A stretch of 45,750 nucleotides of DNA from Alistipes sp. (GTDB lineage: Bacteria > Bacteroidota > Bacteroidia > Bacteroidales > Rikenellaceae). Both the position numbers and the translations under genes were made by a program. Below the pieces are notes generated by a model, which saw only the letters and a program-made list of their open reading frames with translations, had not been told where the DNA came from and searched no databases. Position 1 is the stretch's first letter. Each line of letters starts with the position of its first letter. Where the stretch lies: the NCBI GenBank assembly GCA_017408825.1, contig JAFQTX010000034.1, forward strand, positions 1 through 45,750, written 5' to 3'. Shown here piece after piece: positions 22,998-31,793 of this stretch.

Positions 22998-23135
22998 ATG
23001 TCACTTTGGGATTGGCTGCTTGCAGCATGGATTTATGAGGAGCTGTTCGATGACGACTCGGACAACACCTCGCACGACAACACTCACGACTCTGATTCGT
23101 CATACGACTACGATGATTACGAGGAGGATTTCTGA
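22998..23135 (+). CDS. 45-residue acidic miniprotein
   Basis: A short ORF from ATG 22998 to TGA 23133-23135. The product starts with a hydrophobic, tryptophan-rich segment (MSLWDWLLAAWIYEELF) and continues as a tail almost wholly of D, S, H, T, N, Y and E (DDDSDNTSHDNTHD..., ending DDYEEDF). This biased but orderly composition is unlikely in random DNA and resembles small acidic membrane-associated proteins of Bacteroidetes. Function unknown. It precedes the membrane-anchored NERD gene by 79 bp; a TAACTTTG box lies between them, so they probably have separate promoters. Confidence 0.5.
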   Translation: MSLWDWLLAAWIYEELFDDDSDNTSHDNTHDSDSSYDYDDYEEDF

Positions 23136-23190
23136 TGTGCGGCAGTGTAAGTTTTCTCAGCAACACAACCTTCGTATAGAAATAATTGCT

Positions 23191-23198
23191 TAACTTTG
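23191..23198 (+). promoter_or_regulatory. -7 box before the NERD gene (TAACTTTG)
   Basis: Exact TAnnTTTG match 16 bp before the GTG start at 23215. Confidence 0.5.
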
Positions 23199-23214
23199 TA
23201 AGTGATTAGATTAT

Positions 23215-23988
23215 GTGCTTGTGGTGATACTATTTATTTGCATAGCTGTCCTGCTTATCGTTTGGAGGGTTTGGCTCTCCAAACCCGAAAATATTGGCAA
23301 GATGGGAGAAAGGCGTGTGGCTCGAAAACTTAATTGGTTATCGAACGAGTACATCACGCTTAATGATGTGTTGTTGCCTACACGCTATGGAACTACGCAA
23401 ATTGACCATATTGTAGTGTCTCCCTATGCGATTTTCGTTATCGAAACCAAGAATTATAAAGGTTGGATATTTGGACATCAAGACTCGGAAGAGTGGAAAC
23501 AAAGTTTGCTTGGCAAGAAAACCCTTTGGGGATGGTCGAGTGAACAACACAAATTCAGAAATCCCATTCGCCAAAACTTGGCACATTTTAGAGCGGTTAG
23601 AGATATTCTAAAAGATGTTGGCGAGTTTACAATTATCCCTATTGTAGCGTTTTCGGATAGCGCAGATTTGAATATAACCACACCTAATCACACTGTGATA
23701 AATTGGTGCAATTTGCGTTCTGTGATAAAGTCGTATAGAACGCCGACTATATCCCCTGACAACATAGAATGGATTGTAACAAAACTCTCAACTGCAAACA
23801 TTACCACAGAGGGAAGCAGAGAACTTCATACACGCCAAGTTCAGACAATACAGCAAAATATAGATTTAGCCATAGCAAATCGACGATGTCCTAAATGCGG
23901 AGGTAATCTTGTTGAGAGACGAGGGAAATATGGAAATTTTTGGGGTTGCTCAAATTATCCAAATTGCAGATTTACACATAAAGATTAG
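23215..23988 (+). CDS. membrane-anchored NERD nuclease-like protein with topoisomerase-type zinc finger
   Basis: 257 residues with a GTG start (the ATG two bases upstream is out of frame and stops at once). Residues 1-20 are a transmembrane anchor ([20 protein letters not shown]). A NERD domain follows with the restriction-endonuclease-like core D64 (IDHIVVSP), E77-x-K79 (IETKNYKG). The C-terminus carries a topoisomerase I-type zinc finger: CPKCGGN...CSNYPNC. Membrane-tethered DNA binding or cleavage is inferred; NERD proteins have no settled role. It may act with the acidic miniprotein upstream, but no evidence links them beyond proximity. Confidence 0.85.
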   Translation: MLVVILFICIAVLLIVWRVWLSKPENIGKMGERRVARKLNWLSNEYITLNDVLLPTRYGTTQIDHIVVSPYAIFVIETKNYKGWIFGHQDSEEWKQSLLGKKTLWGWSSEQHKFRNPIRQNLAHFRAVRDILKDVGEFTIIPIVAFSDSADLNITTPNHTVINWCNLRSVIKSYRTPTISPDNIEWIVTKLSTANITTEGSRELHTRQVQTIQQNIDLAIANRRCPKCGGNLVERRGKYGNFWGCSNYPNCRFTHKD

Positions 23989-24086
23989 AATGACTTATGC
24001 TCGCCTACACCTACATATCCCCTGGCAAGTTCGAGTTAATCGACAAGTCGAAGCCAGAGTTGTAGGCTTGTCGAATTTGCATAATA

Positions 24087-24118
24087 AGAGAAAAAGTTTC
24101 GGCTTTTTCTCTTTTTTG
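24087..24118 (+). terminator. intrinsic terminator (copy 2 of a repeated hairpin)
   Basis: Same stem agagaaaaag/ctttttctct and loop tttcgg as at 22647-22678. Confidence 0.9.
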
Positions 24119-24133
24119 TTTGGAGATTATGAG

Positions 24134-24141
24134 TAACTTTG
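24134..24141 (+). promoter_or_regulatory. -7 box of the DUF169 operon (TAACTTTG)
   Basis: Exact match, 23 bp before the ATG at 24165. Confidence 0.6.
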
Positions 24142-24164
24142 TGTGAGAACTAACTACGAGAACT

Positions 24165-24881
24165 ATGACACCGCAAGAGTTTATACTAAAGTTTCGTGAG
24201 GCGTTTGGCGAGGCTGCGCCGCTGCCTATCGCCTTTTGGTATGGTCACACAGCCCTAAATCCCGAGAGTCGTGTGCCCCGTTGTATGATTGGTGCAATTC
24301 GCAAGGTGTGTGTGGGTGAGGCGCTGACGCTAACTGCCGAAAATGTGCAGTGCGGAGGAGGCGGACTCTACACGGCATTCCGACCAATGATGGAGCGAGT
24401 ACCGCTATTTGTATCAGAAACAGAGCATTATAAGCAGACGCCAGAGCAGGTGCGAAAGTATGTCGATAGCCTCGATATAGAGATTACCGACAAGCCCTAT
24501 CTTAACTTTCAGCGTGTCGATAGGCTCACGAGCTGGGAGGGCGTTGAGGCTGTTGTGTTCTTCGCTACGCCCGATATCTTGTCGGGACTTTGCACTTGGG
24601 CGTTCTACGACAACGATGCCGATGATGCTGTTGTAACTAAGTTTGCATCGGGCTGTGCTGCGGTCATCACATTTGCCACGGTGGAGAACCGCAAGGGTGG
24701 TCGTCGTACGTTCCTTGGGATGTTTGACCCATCGGCACGACCCCTTGTTCCGAAGAATGAATTGACCTTTGCCGTGCCGATGAGCCGCTTTAGCCAGATG
24801 CTCCAGACAATGTCAGACTCAGCACTCAATCAGAGGGCTTTTTCAGTTGTTAAACGCAGGATAAATGGTGAGATAGGATGA
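24165..24881 (+). CDS. DUF169 family protein
   Basis: 238-residue protein of the DUF169 family, recognised by PLPIAFWYGHTAL near the start, the CMIGAIRKV and CGGGGLYTAF segments, and the ASGCAAVITFAT block. The family is found in anaerobes and methanogens and is not functionally assigned; conserved Cys/Gly motifs suggest metal or cofactor binding. It begins a run of five closely spaced genes (to 26592) that look like a redox operon. Its stop overlaps the next start by four bases (ATGA). Confidence 0.85.
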   Translation: MTPQEFILKFREAFGEAAPLPIAFWYGHTALNPESRVPRCMIGAIRKVCVGEALTLTAENVQCGGGGLYTAFRPMMERVPLFVSETEHYKQTPEQVRKYVDSLDIEITDKPYLNFQRVDRLTSWEGVEAVVFFATPDILSGLCTWAFYDNDADDAVVTKFASGCAAVITFATVENRKGGRRTFLGMFDPSARPLVPKNELTFAVPMSRFSQMLQTMSDSALNQRAFSVVKRRINGEIG

Positions 24882-25180
24882 AGAAGATAAGAGTTACCGT
24901 GATGCGTATTACGCAGTATGCAGACCTTATGGCGCAATACGAAAACCCTATTGAGCATACTTGCGATATGCGTCTTGGGCAGACCTTTGTCGTGGAGAAT
25001 TGTACGAAGCCAGAGGGTATGTGCGATAGTGCTTGGGATACGCTGTTGCCATTTGTGAGCGAGTTGGCTACGGGCGGGGGAAACTTCTTTGATGGTTGGA
25101 TGCAGAACCCTCATTCGGCTATGCTCTCGTGCAACGATGGCTTTCGACCAGTCAGTTTTTATGTTGAGGTAGTTGAGTAG
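24878..25180 (+). CDS. TIGR04076 family protein
   Basis: 100-residue protein of the small TIGR04076 family, with CDMRLGQTFVVE, the CEGMCDSAW-like cysteine segment, and NDGFRPVSF at the end. The family is short, typically in anaerobic Firmicutes and Bacteroidetes beside redox genes, and has no known activity. Start and the previous stop overlap (ATGA), so translation is coupled to the DUF169 gene. Confidence 0.85.
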   Translation: MKKIRVTVMRITQYADLMAQYENPIEHTCDMRLGQTFVVENCTKPEGMCDSAWDTLLPFVSELATGGGNFFDGWMQNPHSAMLSCNDGFRPVSFYVEVVE

Positions 25181-25221
25181 ATGCCAATTACTTGATACAC
25201 AAAGGTAAATCATAGGTTATT

Positions 25222-26010
25222 ATGAAGATAACAACCCTCTATTTTAGTGCCACTTATACCACAAAGCGTGTGGTTGAGGCGGTGGCTGCCAACCTTTCAA
25301 ACGAGGTTACGACCTACGACATAACTAACGATGCCCCAACCGAAGAGGTCGCAATTCCTGCCGACGAGTTTGTAGTTGTCGGCGTGCCCGTATATGCGGG
25401 TCGTGTGCCGGCTATGGCTGTTGAGCGACTGCGCCGTTTCAGGGGCGACAATACCCCTGCTGTGGTCGTGGCGGTGTATGGCAATCGCCACTACGATGAT
25501 GCAGTGTTGGAGCTTCACGATATTATGACCGAGTGCGGCTTTCGCACCGTTGCGGCAGGTGCTTTCATCGCCCAGCACTCCATCTTTCCCAAGGTTGGTG
25601 CAGCACGTCCCGATGCCGAGGATATGGCTGATATTAAGACCTTTGCTGCGAAGAGCGCCGAATTGGTCGCAAACGGATTTGGAGAGATTGCGCTCCCAGG
25701 CAACCGACCATATAAAGTGCCTGGCGGAATACCTATTTGGCCTACGGCGTCGAAAAAATGTAGTGCTTGCGGAGCGTGTGCACGCCTATGTCCTACGGGG
25801 GCTATAGACCCTTCAGCACCAAAGGGTGTAGACAAGACAAAGTGCATCAAGTGTGGCCGTTGCATTGTGGTATGCCCCACGAAGGCACGCCGCTTCTACG
25901 GCATAAAATACTCACTTGCCGCCGCCCGCTTTAACTCAGCCTTTGCCACACGCCGAGCCAACGAAACATGGTTTGCCGAGGAGCATCATGGCAAAAATTT
26001 TGAATATTAA
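25222..26010 (+). CDS. EFR1 family ferredoxin/flavodoxin fusion
   Basis: 262-residue fusion. The N-terminal flavodoxin-like domain starts MKITTLYFSATYTTKR and carries VVVGVPVYAGRVPAMA. The C-terminal part has two [4Fe-4S] motifs, CSACGACARLCP and CIKCGRCIVVCP, close together, as in EFR1 family ferrodoxins. It would pass electrons between a flavin and iron-sulfur centres. The next gene is a flavin reductase-type protein 24 bp downstream, and the preceding DUF169/TIGR04076 pair is 42 bp upstream, making a shared electron-transfer role plausible. Confidence 0.92.
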   Translation: MKITTLYFSATYTTKRVVEAVAANLSNEVTTYDITNDAPTEEVAIPADEFVVVGVPVYAGRVPAMAVERLRRFRGDNTPAVVVAVYGNRHYDDAVLELHDIMTECGFRTVAAGAFIAQHSIFPKVGAARPDAEDMADIKTFAAKSAELVANGFGEIALPGNRPYKVPGGIPIWPTASKKCSACGACARLCPTGAIDPSAPKGVDKTKCIKCGRCIVVCPTKARRFYGIKYSLAAARFNSAFATRRANETWFAEEHHGKNFEY

Positions 26011-26034
26011 CACATAGACTCAAAAAGGAAAATT

Positions 26035-26592
26035 ATGCGAAAGAGCTTTGGTGCTAAGAGCTGGCTATACCCTATGCCGGTGTTGATTGTGGCGGCATAT
26101 GATGCCGATGGTAGGCCTAATGCGATGAATGCTGCTTGGGGCGGAATATTTACCGATGACCATATAGGTATCTGCATCTCGGAGGGGCATAAGACCACGA
26201 AGAATATCCTCGCCACAAAGGCTTTTACCGTAAGTATGGCTACCGTTGAGCAACTCACTGCGTGCGACTATGTGGGCATCGTGTCGGGGAATAAAGAGGC
26301 AGATAAGTTTGCTAAGGCGGGATTTACGGCCATACGCTCTGATGTGGTTAATGCTCCTATTATTAACGAGTTACCATTTACCTTAGAGTGCGAGATGGTC
26401 TCCTACGACGAGGATAGCAACCACCTTGTGGGTCGCATTGTGAATATCAGTGCAGATGAGCGCATACTCACCGACGGCAAGATCGACTACCGCAAGCTGC
26501 GCCCCGTAACCTACGACCCTATAAACCATCACTACATTGAGCTTGGCGAGGTTGTGGGCAACGCCTTCTCGGATGGTAATAGGCTGAAATAA
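26035..26592 (+). CDS. flavin reductase family protein
   Basis: 185-residue protein with the flavin-reductase-like (split-barrel FMN-binding) fold: PMPVLIVAAYDADGRPNAMNAAWGG, then the ILATKAFTVSM strand and a VGRIVNISADE segment. Such proteins bind FMN and reduce flavins or transfer electrons. It is the last gene of the redox run; the repeat element A begins 3 bp after its stop and the terminator at 26725 follows. Confidence 0.92.
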   Translation: MRKSFGAKSWLYPMPVLIVAAYDADGRPNAMNAAWGGIFTDDHIGICISEGHKTTKNILATKAFTVSMATVEQLTACDYVGIVSGNKEADKFAKAGFTAIRSDVVNAPIINELPFTLECEMVSYDEDSNHLVGRIVNISADERILTDGKIDYRKLRPVTYDPINHHYIELGEVVGNAFSDGNRLK

Positions 26593-26595
26593 GAA

Positions 26596-26715
26596 GAGGC
26601 TGAATAAAAAGTGTATTTTGTCGTTAAGCTCGCCCTCAAAATGCTCATTTACGCATAGTAAACTCCGCTTTTTCGGGCTTCGCAGGCCTAAAACTACATC
26701 TTTTTATTCAACCTC
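26596..26715. repeat. palindromic element A, copy 1
   Basis: 120-bp element with terminal inverted repeats gaggctgaataaaaag and ctttttattcaacctc (one mismatch). Nearly identical to 40661-40780; related partial copy from 45557. Confidence 0.9.
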
Positions 26716-26724
26716 ATAACAAAA

Positions 26725-26759
26725 ATGGAGGTGGCTAATTAACTTTTAGTCACCTCCAT
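26725..26759. terminator. bidirectional terminator
   Basis: Stem atggaggtggctaa/ttagtcacctccat (one mismatch) between convergent flavin reductase and proC genes; T-rich on both sides (cttttat on plus, the aaaaat run on minus). Confidence 0.8.
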
Positions 26760-26762
26760 CTT

Positions 26763-27560
26763 TTATCGCTTTGTTGATGCTTTAAGTCCCTCGATGACAC
26801 TCGGCGTAAAGCCGGCTGCCTCCATGGCGTTAAGACCCTTGATCGTGAGCCCTCCAGGTGTAGTGACACGATCTATCTCGGCCTCAGGGTGGCTACCATT
26901 TGCAGCAAGTATATCGGCAGCACCACGCAGTGTCTGCATCACGATGCGCTTGGCATCATCGGCCCTAAAGCCAAGCTCCACGCCACCCTCCATAGCGGCA
27001 CGTATGTAGCGTAGGGCATAGGCAATGCCACACGATGCCAACGACGTGCCTGCAGGGATAAGGTCCTCATCTACGAGCATAGCCTCGCCAAGCTCGTTGA
27101 ACACCTCAAGCAAGAACCTATCTTGAGCCTCGGTAGAGCGTGCCGAGGCGATAAATGTCATGCTGCTCATAGTGGAAATAGCCGTATTGGGGATTACGAG
27201 GTATGTGGCGGGAAGCGCCCCGTCGCCCTTGTCGAGCCACTTGCTAAGTTGCTCTATGCCAAGACCTCCGACCATCGAGGCAACGCCACAGTGTGAGTAG
27301 TCCACGCATGGCTTAATCTCCTCTACGACCTCCTCCACTTTCCAAGGCTTTACGGCAAGAACAACCAGATCGGCAGCCTTTACAGCCTCGCAATTATTGG
27401 TTGTTGTGTTGAGTTCGGAGAACTCTCGTTTAAGAGTCTCGAGCTTCTGCGTCGAGGGGTTTGAGACATAGATGTCCGAGGTGGGGATTATTGTTCCCTT
27501 GGCAAGGCCTCGTGCCAAAGCACCACCCATATTACCTGCTCCAATAATTGCTATCTTCAT
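26763..27560 (-). CDS. proC: pyrroline-5-carboxylate reductase
   Basis: 265-residue enzyme (start ATG 27560, MKIAIIGAGNMGG; the open frame reaches 9 codons further with a weaker start). It reduces 1-pyrroline-5-carboxylate to proline with NAD(P)H, the last step of proline synthesis. The Rossmann motif GAGNMGGAL opens the protein, and the C-terminal DRVTTPGGLTIKGLNAME is the ProC signature. Length is normal for the family. It is a single gene, convergent with the flavin-reductase gene. Confidence 0.95.
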   Translation of the reverse strand: MKIAIIGAGNMGGALARGLAKGTIIPTSDIYVSNPSTQKLETLKREFSELNTTTNNCEAVKAADLVVLAVKPWKVEEVVEEIKPCVDYSHCGVASMVGGLGIEQLSKWLDKGDGALPATYLVIPNTAISTMSSMTFIASARSTEAQDRFLLEVFNELGEAMLVDEDLIPAGTSLASCGIAYALRYIRAAMEGGVELGFRADDAKRIVMQTLRGAADILAANGSHPEAEIDRVTTPGGLTIKGLNAMEAAGFTPSVIEGLKASTKR

Positions 27561-27678
27561 ACTCTGTGCGGTTTTAATTTTAGACAAAGATAGTAAGTTT
27601 TATTCACTCGAGATAGCTGTCAGGTAGATTTTTCTCTTTTATAGGTAATCAAGTGGTCGATAATTCGATTATAGTTCG

Positions 27679-27687
27679 TAACTTTAC
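27679..27687 (+). promoter_or_regulatory. -7-like box before the GH29 gene (TAACTTTAC)
   Basis: Differs from TAnnTTTG at the last position; lies 25 bp before the GTG start at 27712. Confidence 0.35.
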
Positions 27688-27711
27688 CTACAAAAGTAAA
27701 CTACTACCACC

Positions 27712-29163
27712 GTGAGAACTGCTATAACCTCGAAAAATATACTCTACCAGCTGATTATGCTTGCGCTCGCTATGGTTGTTGGATGCACGCCGCAACCACC
27801 TGAGCCTATGGGCGTTGTGCCTGCAAAACGACAGATTGCATGGCACCAGATGGAGCAGTATGCCTTTGTGCATTTTACAATCAACACCTTTACCGATAAG
27901 GAGTGGGGCTATGGTGATGAGTCGCCTGAGTGGTTTGCGCCTACGGACTTTGATGCCGACGCTCTTGTGAGGGTTGTCAAGGATGCAGGGCTTACTGGGT
28001 TGATACTTACGGCCAAGCACCACGACGGCTTCTGCCTATGGCCAAGCCGCTATACCGAACACTCGGTTAAGAACTCACCATATAAGGGTGGTAAGGGCGA
28101 TATCGTGGGCGAGGTTGCCGAGGCCTGTCGCCGTCATGGTATCAAGTTTGGCTTCTACCTCTCGCCCTGGGACCGTAACCATGCAGGCTATGGTAGCGAG
28201 GAGTACTTGATCTACTACCGCAATCAGCTGCGTGAGCTTCTTACGGACTATGGCCCTGTATTCGAGATGTGGTTTGATGGTGCTAATGGTGGTGATGGCT
28301 ACTATGGCGGTAGGAACGAGACTCGCCGAGTAGAGTTGGGATACCTATACTACGATTGGCCCAAGGTTGTGGATATTATTCGTGAGCTATCGCCCGAAAC
28401 GGTGGTGTGGAGCTCGTCGCTGCCCGATGCCCGCTGGTGTAGCAACGAGCGTGGTGTTATAGATGAGCATTGCTGGGCTATGGCCTCGCCTGAGGATATG
28501 TACCCAGGAGGTCGTGATAGCCTCGCTGTGTTGCGTTACGGCCAGGAGGATGGCTCACGCTGGGCCCCTGCCGAGGCCGATGTGTCGATACGCCCAGGGT
28601 GGTTCTACCACGCTGATGAGAGGCCTAAGAGTGCCGAGGAGTTGTTCGATATATACCTTACGTCGGTAGGTCGTGGTGGCACATTGCTTCTTAACCTTGC
28701 CCCCGACCGTCGTGGCCGCATCCCCGAGGAGGATATTGAGGCACTCATGGCGTGGCGCAAGATGATTGACCAGGCGTTTAGTAGGGACTTGGCCGCTGAT
28801 GCCGAGTTCTCGGTGTCGTCGTCACGTGGTCGTGGCTATGGTGCTGAGTGTATGCAGGGCGAGGATCTGGCCTATTGGGCTACGGAGGATAACGTAAAGA
28901 GTGGCGAGGTATGCCTAACATGGGCTGAGGCAAAGAGCATAAAGTATGTCGTGGTGCAGGAGCATATCGCTTTAGGCCAGCGTGTTAGAGAGTTTGTAGT
29001 TGAAAGCTACGATGGTCATAAGTGGCAACAAGTGGCCATAGGTACTACCATAGGCTACAAGCGCATACTTTCACTTGGGAATGGTATTACCACCACCGCC
29101 CTACGTATCCGCTTCCTCGACTCCCGAGGCCCACTTACAATAGATAGAGTTGCAGTATACTAA
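27712..29163 (+). CDS. GH29 alpha-L-fucosidase-like lipoprotein with C-terminal CBM-like domain
   Basis: 483-residue lipoprotein starting at GTG (the internal ATG at 27757 would leave too short a signal). The lipobox is MVVGC, with Cys25. The GH29 barrel spans about residues 35-360: AKHHDGF at 101-107, and the presumed nucleophile Asp189 in EMWFDG. The last ~120 residues look like a beta-sandwich of the F5/8 type C (CBM32-like) kind. It should remove terminal fucose from host or plant glycans at the cell surface. The DUF4091 gene begins 22 bp downstream, so the two form an operon. Confidence 0.9.
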   Translation: MRTAITSKNILYQLIMLALAMVVGCTPQPPEPMGVVPAKRQIAWHQMEQYAFVHFTINTFTDKEWGYGDESPEWFAPTDFDADALVRVVKDAGLTGLILTAKHHDGFCLWPSRYTEHSVKNSPYKGGKGDIVGEVAEACRRHGIKFGFYLSPWDRNHAGYGSEEYLIYYRNQLRELLTDYGPVFEMWFDGANGGDGYYGGRNETRRVELGYLYYDWPKVVDIIRELSPETVVWSSSLPDARWCSNERGVIDEHCWAMASPEDMYPGGRDSLAVLRYGQEDGSRWAPAEADVSIRPGWFYHADERPKSAEELFDIYLTSVGRGGTLLLNLAPDRRGRIPEEDIEALMAWRKMIDQAFSRDLAADAEFSVSSSRGRGYGAECMQGEDLAYWATEDNVKSGEVCLTWAEAKSIKYVVVQEHIALGQRVREFVVESYDGHKWQQVAIGTTIGYKRILSLGNGITTTALRIRFLDSRGPLTIDRVAVY

Positions 29164-29185
29164 CCGTAAAACATAGCGTGAAGAG

Positions 29186-30910
29186 ATGAAAAGAGAGCTA
29201 CTAATGGCAGCTGTTGCCATCGTGATTCTTGGTTGCACAGCGCAGAGCGAGTATATACCGGAGTTTGAAGAGGCTGACGACCCTGTGGCACTAAGTGCCG
29301 AGCAGGAGGCGGCGTGGAACGCTGTTTCGGAGGGCCTAAACGCTGCGTGGGCATCTGCTGATGTGCGTTATTCACGCAGCATAGTCCCCGACTGCGACAA
29401 TATTGACACACTGCATCTTACCGCTTGGCGTGGTGAGCGTGCCTCGGCACAGCTTCTTGTGTGGAGTAGTGACGGCCTTGAGGATGTGAGCTGTGAGGTC
29501 GGAAAGTTCTATTCCGAGAGCGCTACTCTTCCTGCAACGATAGCTCAGAGTCGTTTTGTGCGCTACACGCTTGCCGATAGTACACGTGTGGGTGGCGAGG
29601 CGATGCTCTCGGCCGATATGCTCGACCCTGTGAAGAGTCTACGCATAGTGTCACGCAGCGTGCGACCAGTATGGCTTACGATAGCTGTCCCTGAAGATGC
29701 CAAAGCGGGGGTATACACTGCCGAAGTGGTTGTAAGCCACGGAGGTAAGGGTGAGGCACGCCTGCCGCTAACGTTTGAGGTACAGCCACATACGCTTGCT
29801 CATTCCAGCAAGTGGAGCTATCATCTCGACCTATGGCAGCACCCAGCAGCCGTAGTACGTGCCGAGGGCTTGGAGCTATGGAGTGATGCCCACTTTGAGG
29901 CTCTGCGTCGTGATATGATGCCGCTGGCCAATGCTGGCCAGAAGGTGGTTACGGCAACGCTAAATAAAGATCCGTGGAACCACCAGTGCTACGATGGCTA
30001 CGAGCCAATGATCCGATGGATGCTACATTCAAATGGCGAGTGGAGCTACGACTACACAATATTTGACCGCTGGGTGGAGCTGCAGTTTGACCTCGGCATA
30101 CGCAAGATGATTAACTGCTACTCTATGGTGCCTTGGAACTGCGAACTTGAGTACTACGACGAGGCTCGGGACGAGGTTATTACTGTCAAGGCAGAGCCCG
30201 GCACAGAGCTTTTTGCGCAGATGTGGACACCCTTCCTGCGTGACTTCAAGCGCCATCTTGGTGATAAGGGGTGGCTCGAGATAACAAATATAGCTATGGA
30301 TGAGCGTGAACCCGAGGCTATGGATGCTGCTGTGAAGCTCTTGGAGGAGTGCGCTCCCGAGATGGGCTTCGCCATTGCCGATATGCACCACTCCTATCGT
30401 CGCTACCTGAATATGCGTGATGTGTGCGTGGCGCAGCAGCAGCCTGCCGACCATGATGACATCGTGTCACGTCGCAAGCAGGGCTACAACACCCCATTCT
30501 ACATCTGCTGCAATCCCCCTTTCCCAAACACCTTTACTCGCTCTGAGCCCTTCGAGGCCGAGTTGTTGGGATGGTATGGCCTCGCCTCAGACTACGATGG
30601 TATGCTTCGCTGGGCCTATAACTCGTGGCCCGAGGATCCTCAGCGTGATTCGAGGTTTGGCAATTGGACATCTGGTGACACCTACCTCGTCTACCCCTAT
30701 GCCCGCTCGTCGATACGTTTCGAGCGCCTCATAGATGGTATAGAGGTTGCTGAGAAGGTACGTATGCTGCGTGCTAAAGGTGTAGATACCAGCGAGGTAG
30801 AGCGCATCTTGGAACGTATACGACAGATGAACATAAACGACCCCACGCTGCCCTGGTTACAAACCCTTGCCGAGGCTCGTGAGGCGCTTAATGCCGTTTC
30901 TCGCAAGTAA
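29186..30910 (+). CDS. DUF4091 lipoprotein, probable glycoside hydrolase-like
   Basis: 574-residue lipoprotein (lipobox AIVILGC at residues 10-16). An N-terminal beta-domain of DUF4091 neighbours precedes the large barrel-like part with WSYHLDLWQHP, NAMDEREP-type acidic loop (NIAMDEREPEAMD), and the C-terminal DUF4091 block around LLGWYGLASDYDGMLRWAYN. DUF4091 proteins are common in polysaccharide-degradation loci of Bacteroidetes and are presumed carbohydrate-active, without a proven general activity. It follows the GH29 gene by 22 bp, suggesting joint action on one glycan. A strong terminator lies directly after it. Confidence 0.85.
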   Translation: MKRELLMAAVAIVILGCTAQSEYIPEFEEADDPVALSAEQEAAWNAVSEGLNAAWASADVRYSRSIVPDCDNIDTLHLTAWRGERASAQLLVWSSDGLEDVSCEVGKFYSESATLPATIAQSRFVRYTLADSTRVGGEAMLSADMLDPVKSLRIVSRSVRPVWLTIAVPEDAKAGVYTAEVVVSHGGKGEARLPLTFEVQPHTLAHSSKWSYHLDLWQHPAAVVRAEGLELWSDAHFEALRRDMMPLANAGQKVVTATLNKDPWNHQCYDGYEPMIRWMLHSNGEWSYDYTIFDRWVELQFDLGIRKMINCYSMVPWNCELEYYDEARDEVITVKAEPGTELFAQMWTPFLRDFKRHLGDKGWLEITNIAMDEREPEAMDAAVKLLEECAPEMGFAIADMHHSYRRYLNMRDVCVAQQQPADHDDIVSRRKQGYNTPFYICCNPPFPNTFTRSEPFEAELLGWYGLASDYDGMLRWAYNSWPEDPQRDSRFGNWTSGDTYLVYPYARSSIRFERLIDGIEVAEKVRMLRAKGVDTSEVERILERIRQMNINDPTLPWLQTLAEAREALNAVSRK

Positions 30911-30948
30911 AAAAATCAACGACCGCCTTAGAGAGGTCGTTGATTTTT
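30911..30948. terminator. strong bidirectional terminator
   Basis: Fourteen-bp stem aaaaatcaacgacc/ggtcgttgattttt with a 10-nt loop, between the convergent DUF4091 and DUF1349 genes. Confidence 0.92.
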
Positions 30949-31000
30949 TAGATAAAAACAAAAGGAAAGGGCCTGCAATCACGAATTATCGCATCAGCGT

Positions 31001-31648
31001 TTATTGGTTGTTCTTGAGCCACTCTAAGCGGCGCTGGTCAGCGAGGTGCTTGATGCTGAAATGCTCGAACTTCGCTTTGAAACCATTGCCATCGGGACAG
31101 GCGGCCATCATACCAACCATCACAGGGGTGTTGTCCTCCAACCAGCAGTTGCGCATCATGGTATAGTGCTTGTCGTCGAACGAGTAGAATATCTCCACGG
31201 CATCGAGCCTGCGCACGGCCTTAATCCACACATAATCAACGGGCTTATCAAGTTTTATAACACTCCAGTCGCTGGTGTGGTGGGTCACCACGCAGCTGAG
31301 GTTATACTTGCCATCGACATACTCGATGCCCGCCTTTATGTAGTTCTCCTTGTCGATGCGGAGCATAAGTCCCGCCTGGTCGAAGCGCACCTTATACTCG
31401 CCCGAGATCTTCACTTTGACCTCAAATTCGCCACCACGTGTGGTATAGAGGAAAGGGGCATCATCCACGGTAAAGCCGTAGTGTGAGATACGCCAATAGT
31501 CGCTCTGTGGCGTAACATCCATCGTCAGGGTCTTGTCGTTGATAGCCCAGCTCTCTGGCTCGTTGAACCACTGCATACGCTCAAGCGTCTGCGCCGATAG
31601 CGTTGTGGCCACCAATAGTAGGATAAGTGTTGTGATATAGCGTTTCAT
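31001..31648 (-). CDS. DUF1349 protein, secreted
   Basis: 215-residue protein with a signal peptide (MKRYITTLILLLVATTLSAQ) and the concanavalin-like beta-sandwich of the DUF1349 family: WFNEPESWAINDKTLTM, the FLYTTRGGEFEV strand, FDQAGLMLRID and the C-terminal PDGNGFKAKFEHF. DUF1349 proteins include regulators of carbohydrate use and putative lectin-like enzymes; none of that is settled here. It faces the GH3 gene divergently (146 bp apart), which ties it to the surrounding glycan cluster. Confidence 0.88.
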   Translation of the reverse strand: MKRYITTLILLLVATTLSAQTLERMQWFNEPESWAINDKTLTMDVTPQSDYWRISHYGFTVDDAPFLYTTRGGEFEVKVKISGEYKVRFDQAGLMLRIDKENYIKAGIEYVDGKYNLSCVVTHHTSDWSVIKLDKPVDYVWIKAVRRLDAVEIFYSFDDKHYTMMRNCWLEDNTPVMVGMMAACPDGNGFKAKFEHFSIKHLADQRRLEWLKNNQ

Positions 31649-31744
31649 ACATTTGGGGTTTTATACTGCCACAAAGGTACGCAAAAAAATCTCTTCGCTA
31701 CCAAACAATGTGGCAAACAACAGAGACATATCAAAAAAAATGAG

Positions 31745-31752
31745 TAACTTTG
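31745..31752 (+). promoter_or_regulatory. -7 box of the GH3 gene (TAACTTTG)
   Basis: Exact TAnnTTTG, 41 bp before the ATG at 31794. Confidence 0.6.
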
Positions 31753-31793
31753 TAAGACAAAGTGAGTAATACTAACGAATAACACAATAGATT

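Noticed and set aside
22819-23166. 115-codon minus-strand ORF over the acidic miniprotein
   Set aside because: Composition is unlike real proteins of this genome, and it lies opposite the more plausible 45-residue gene.
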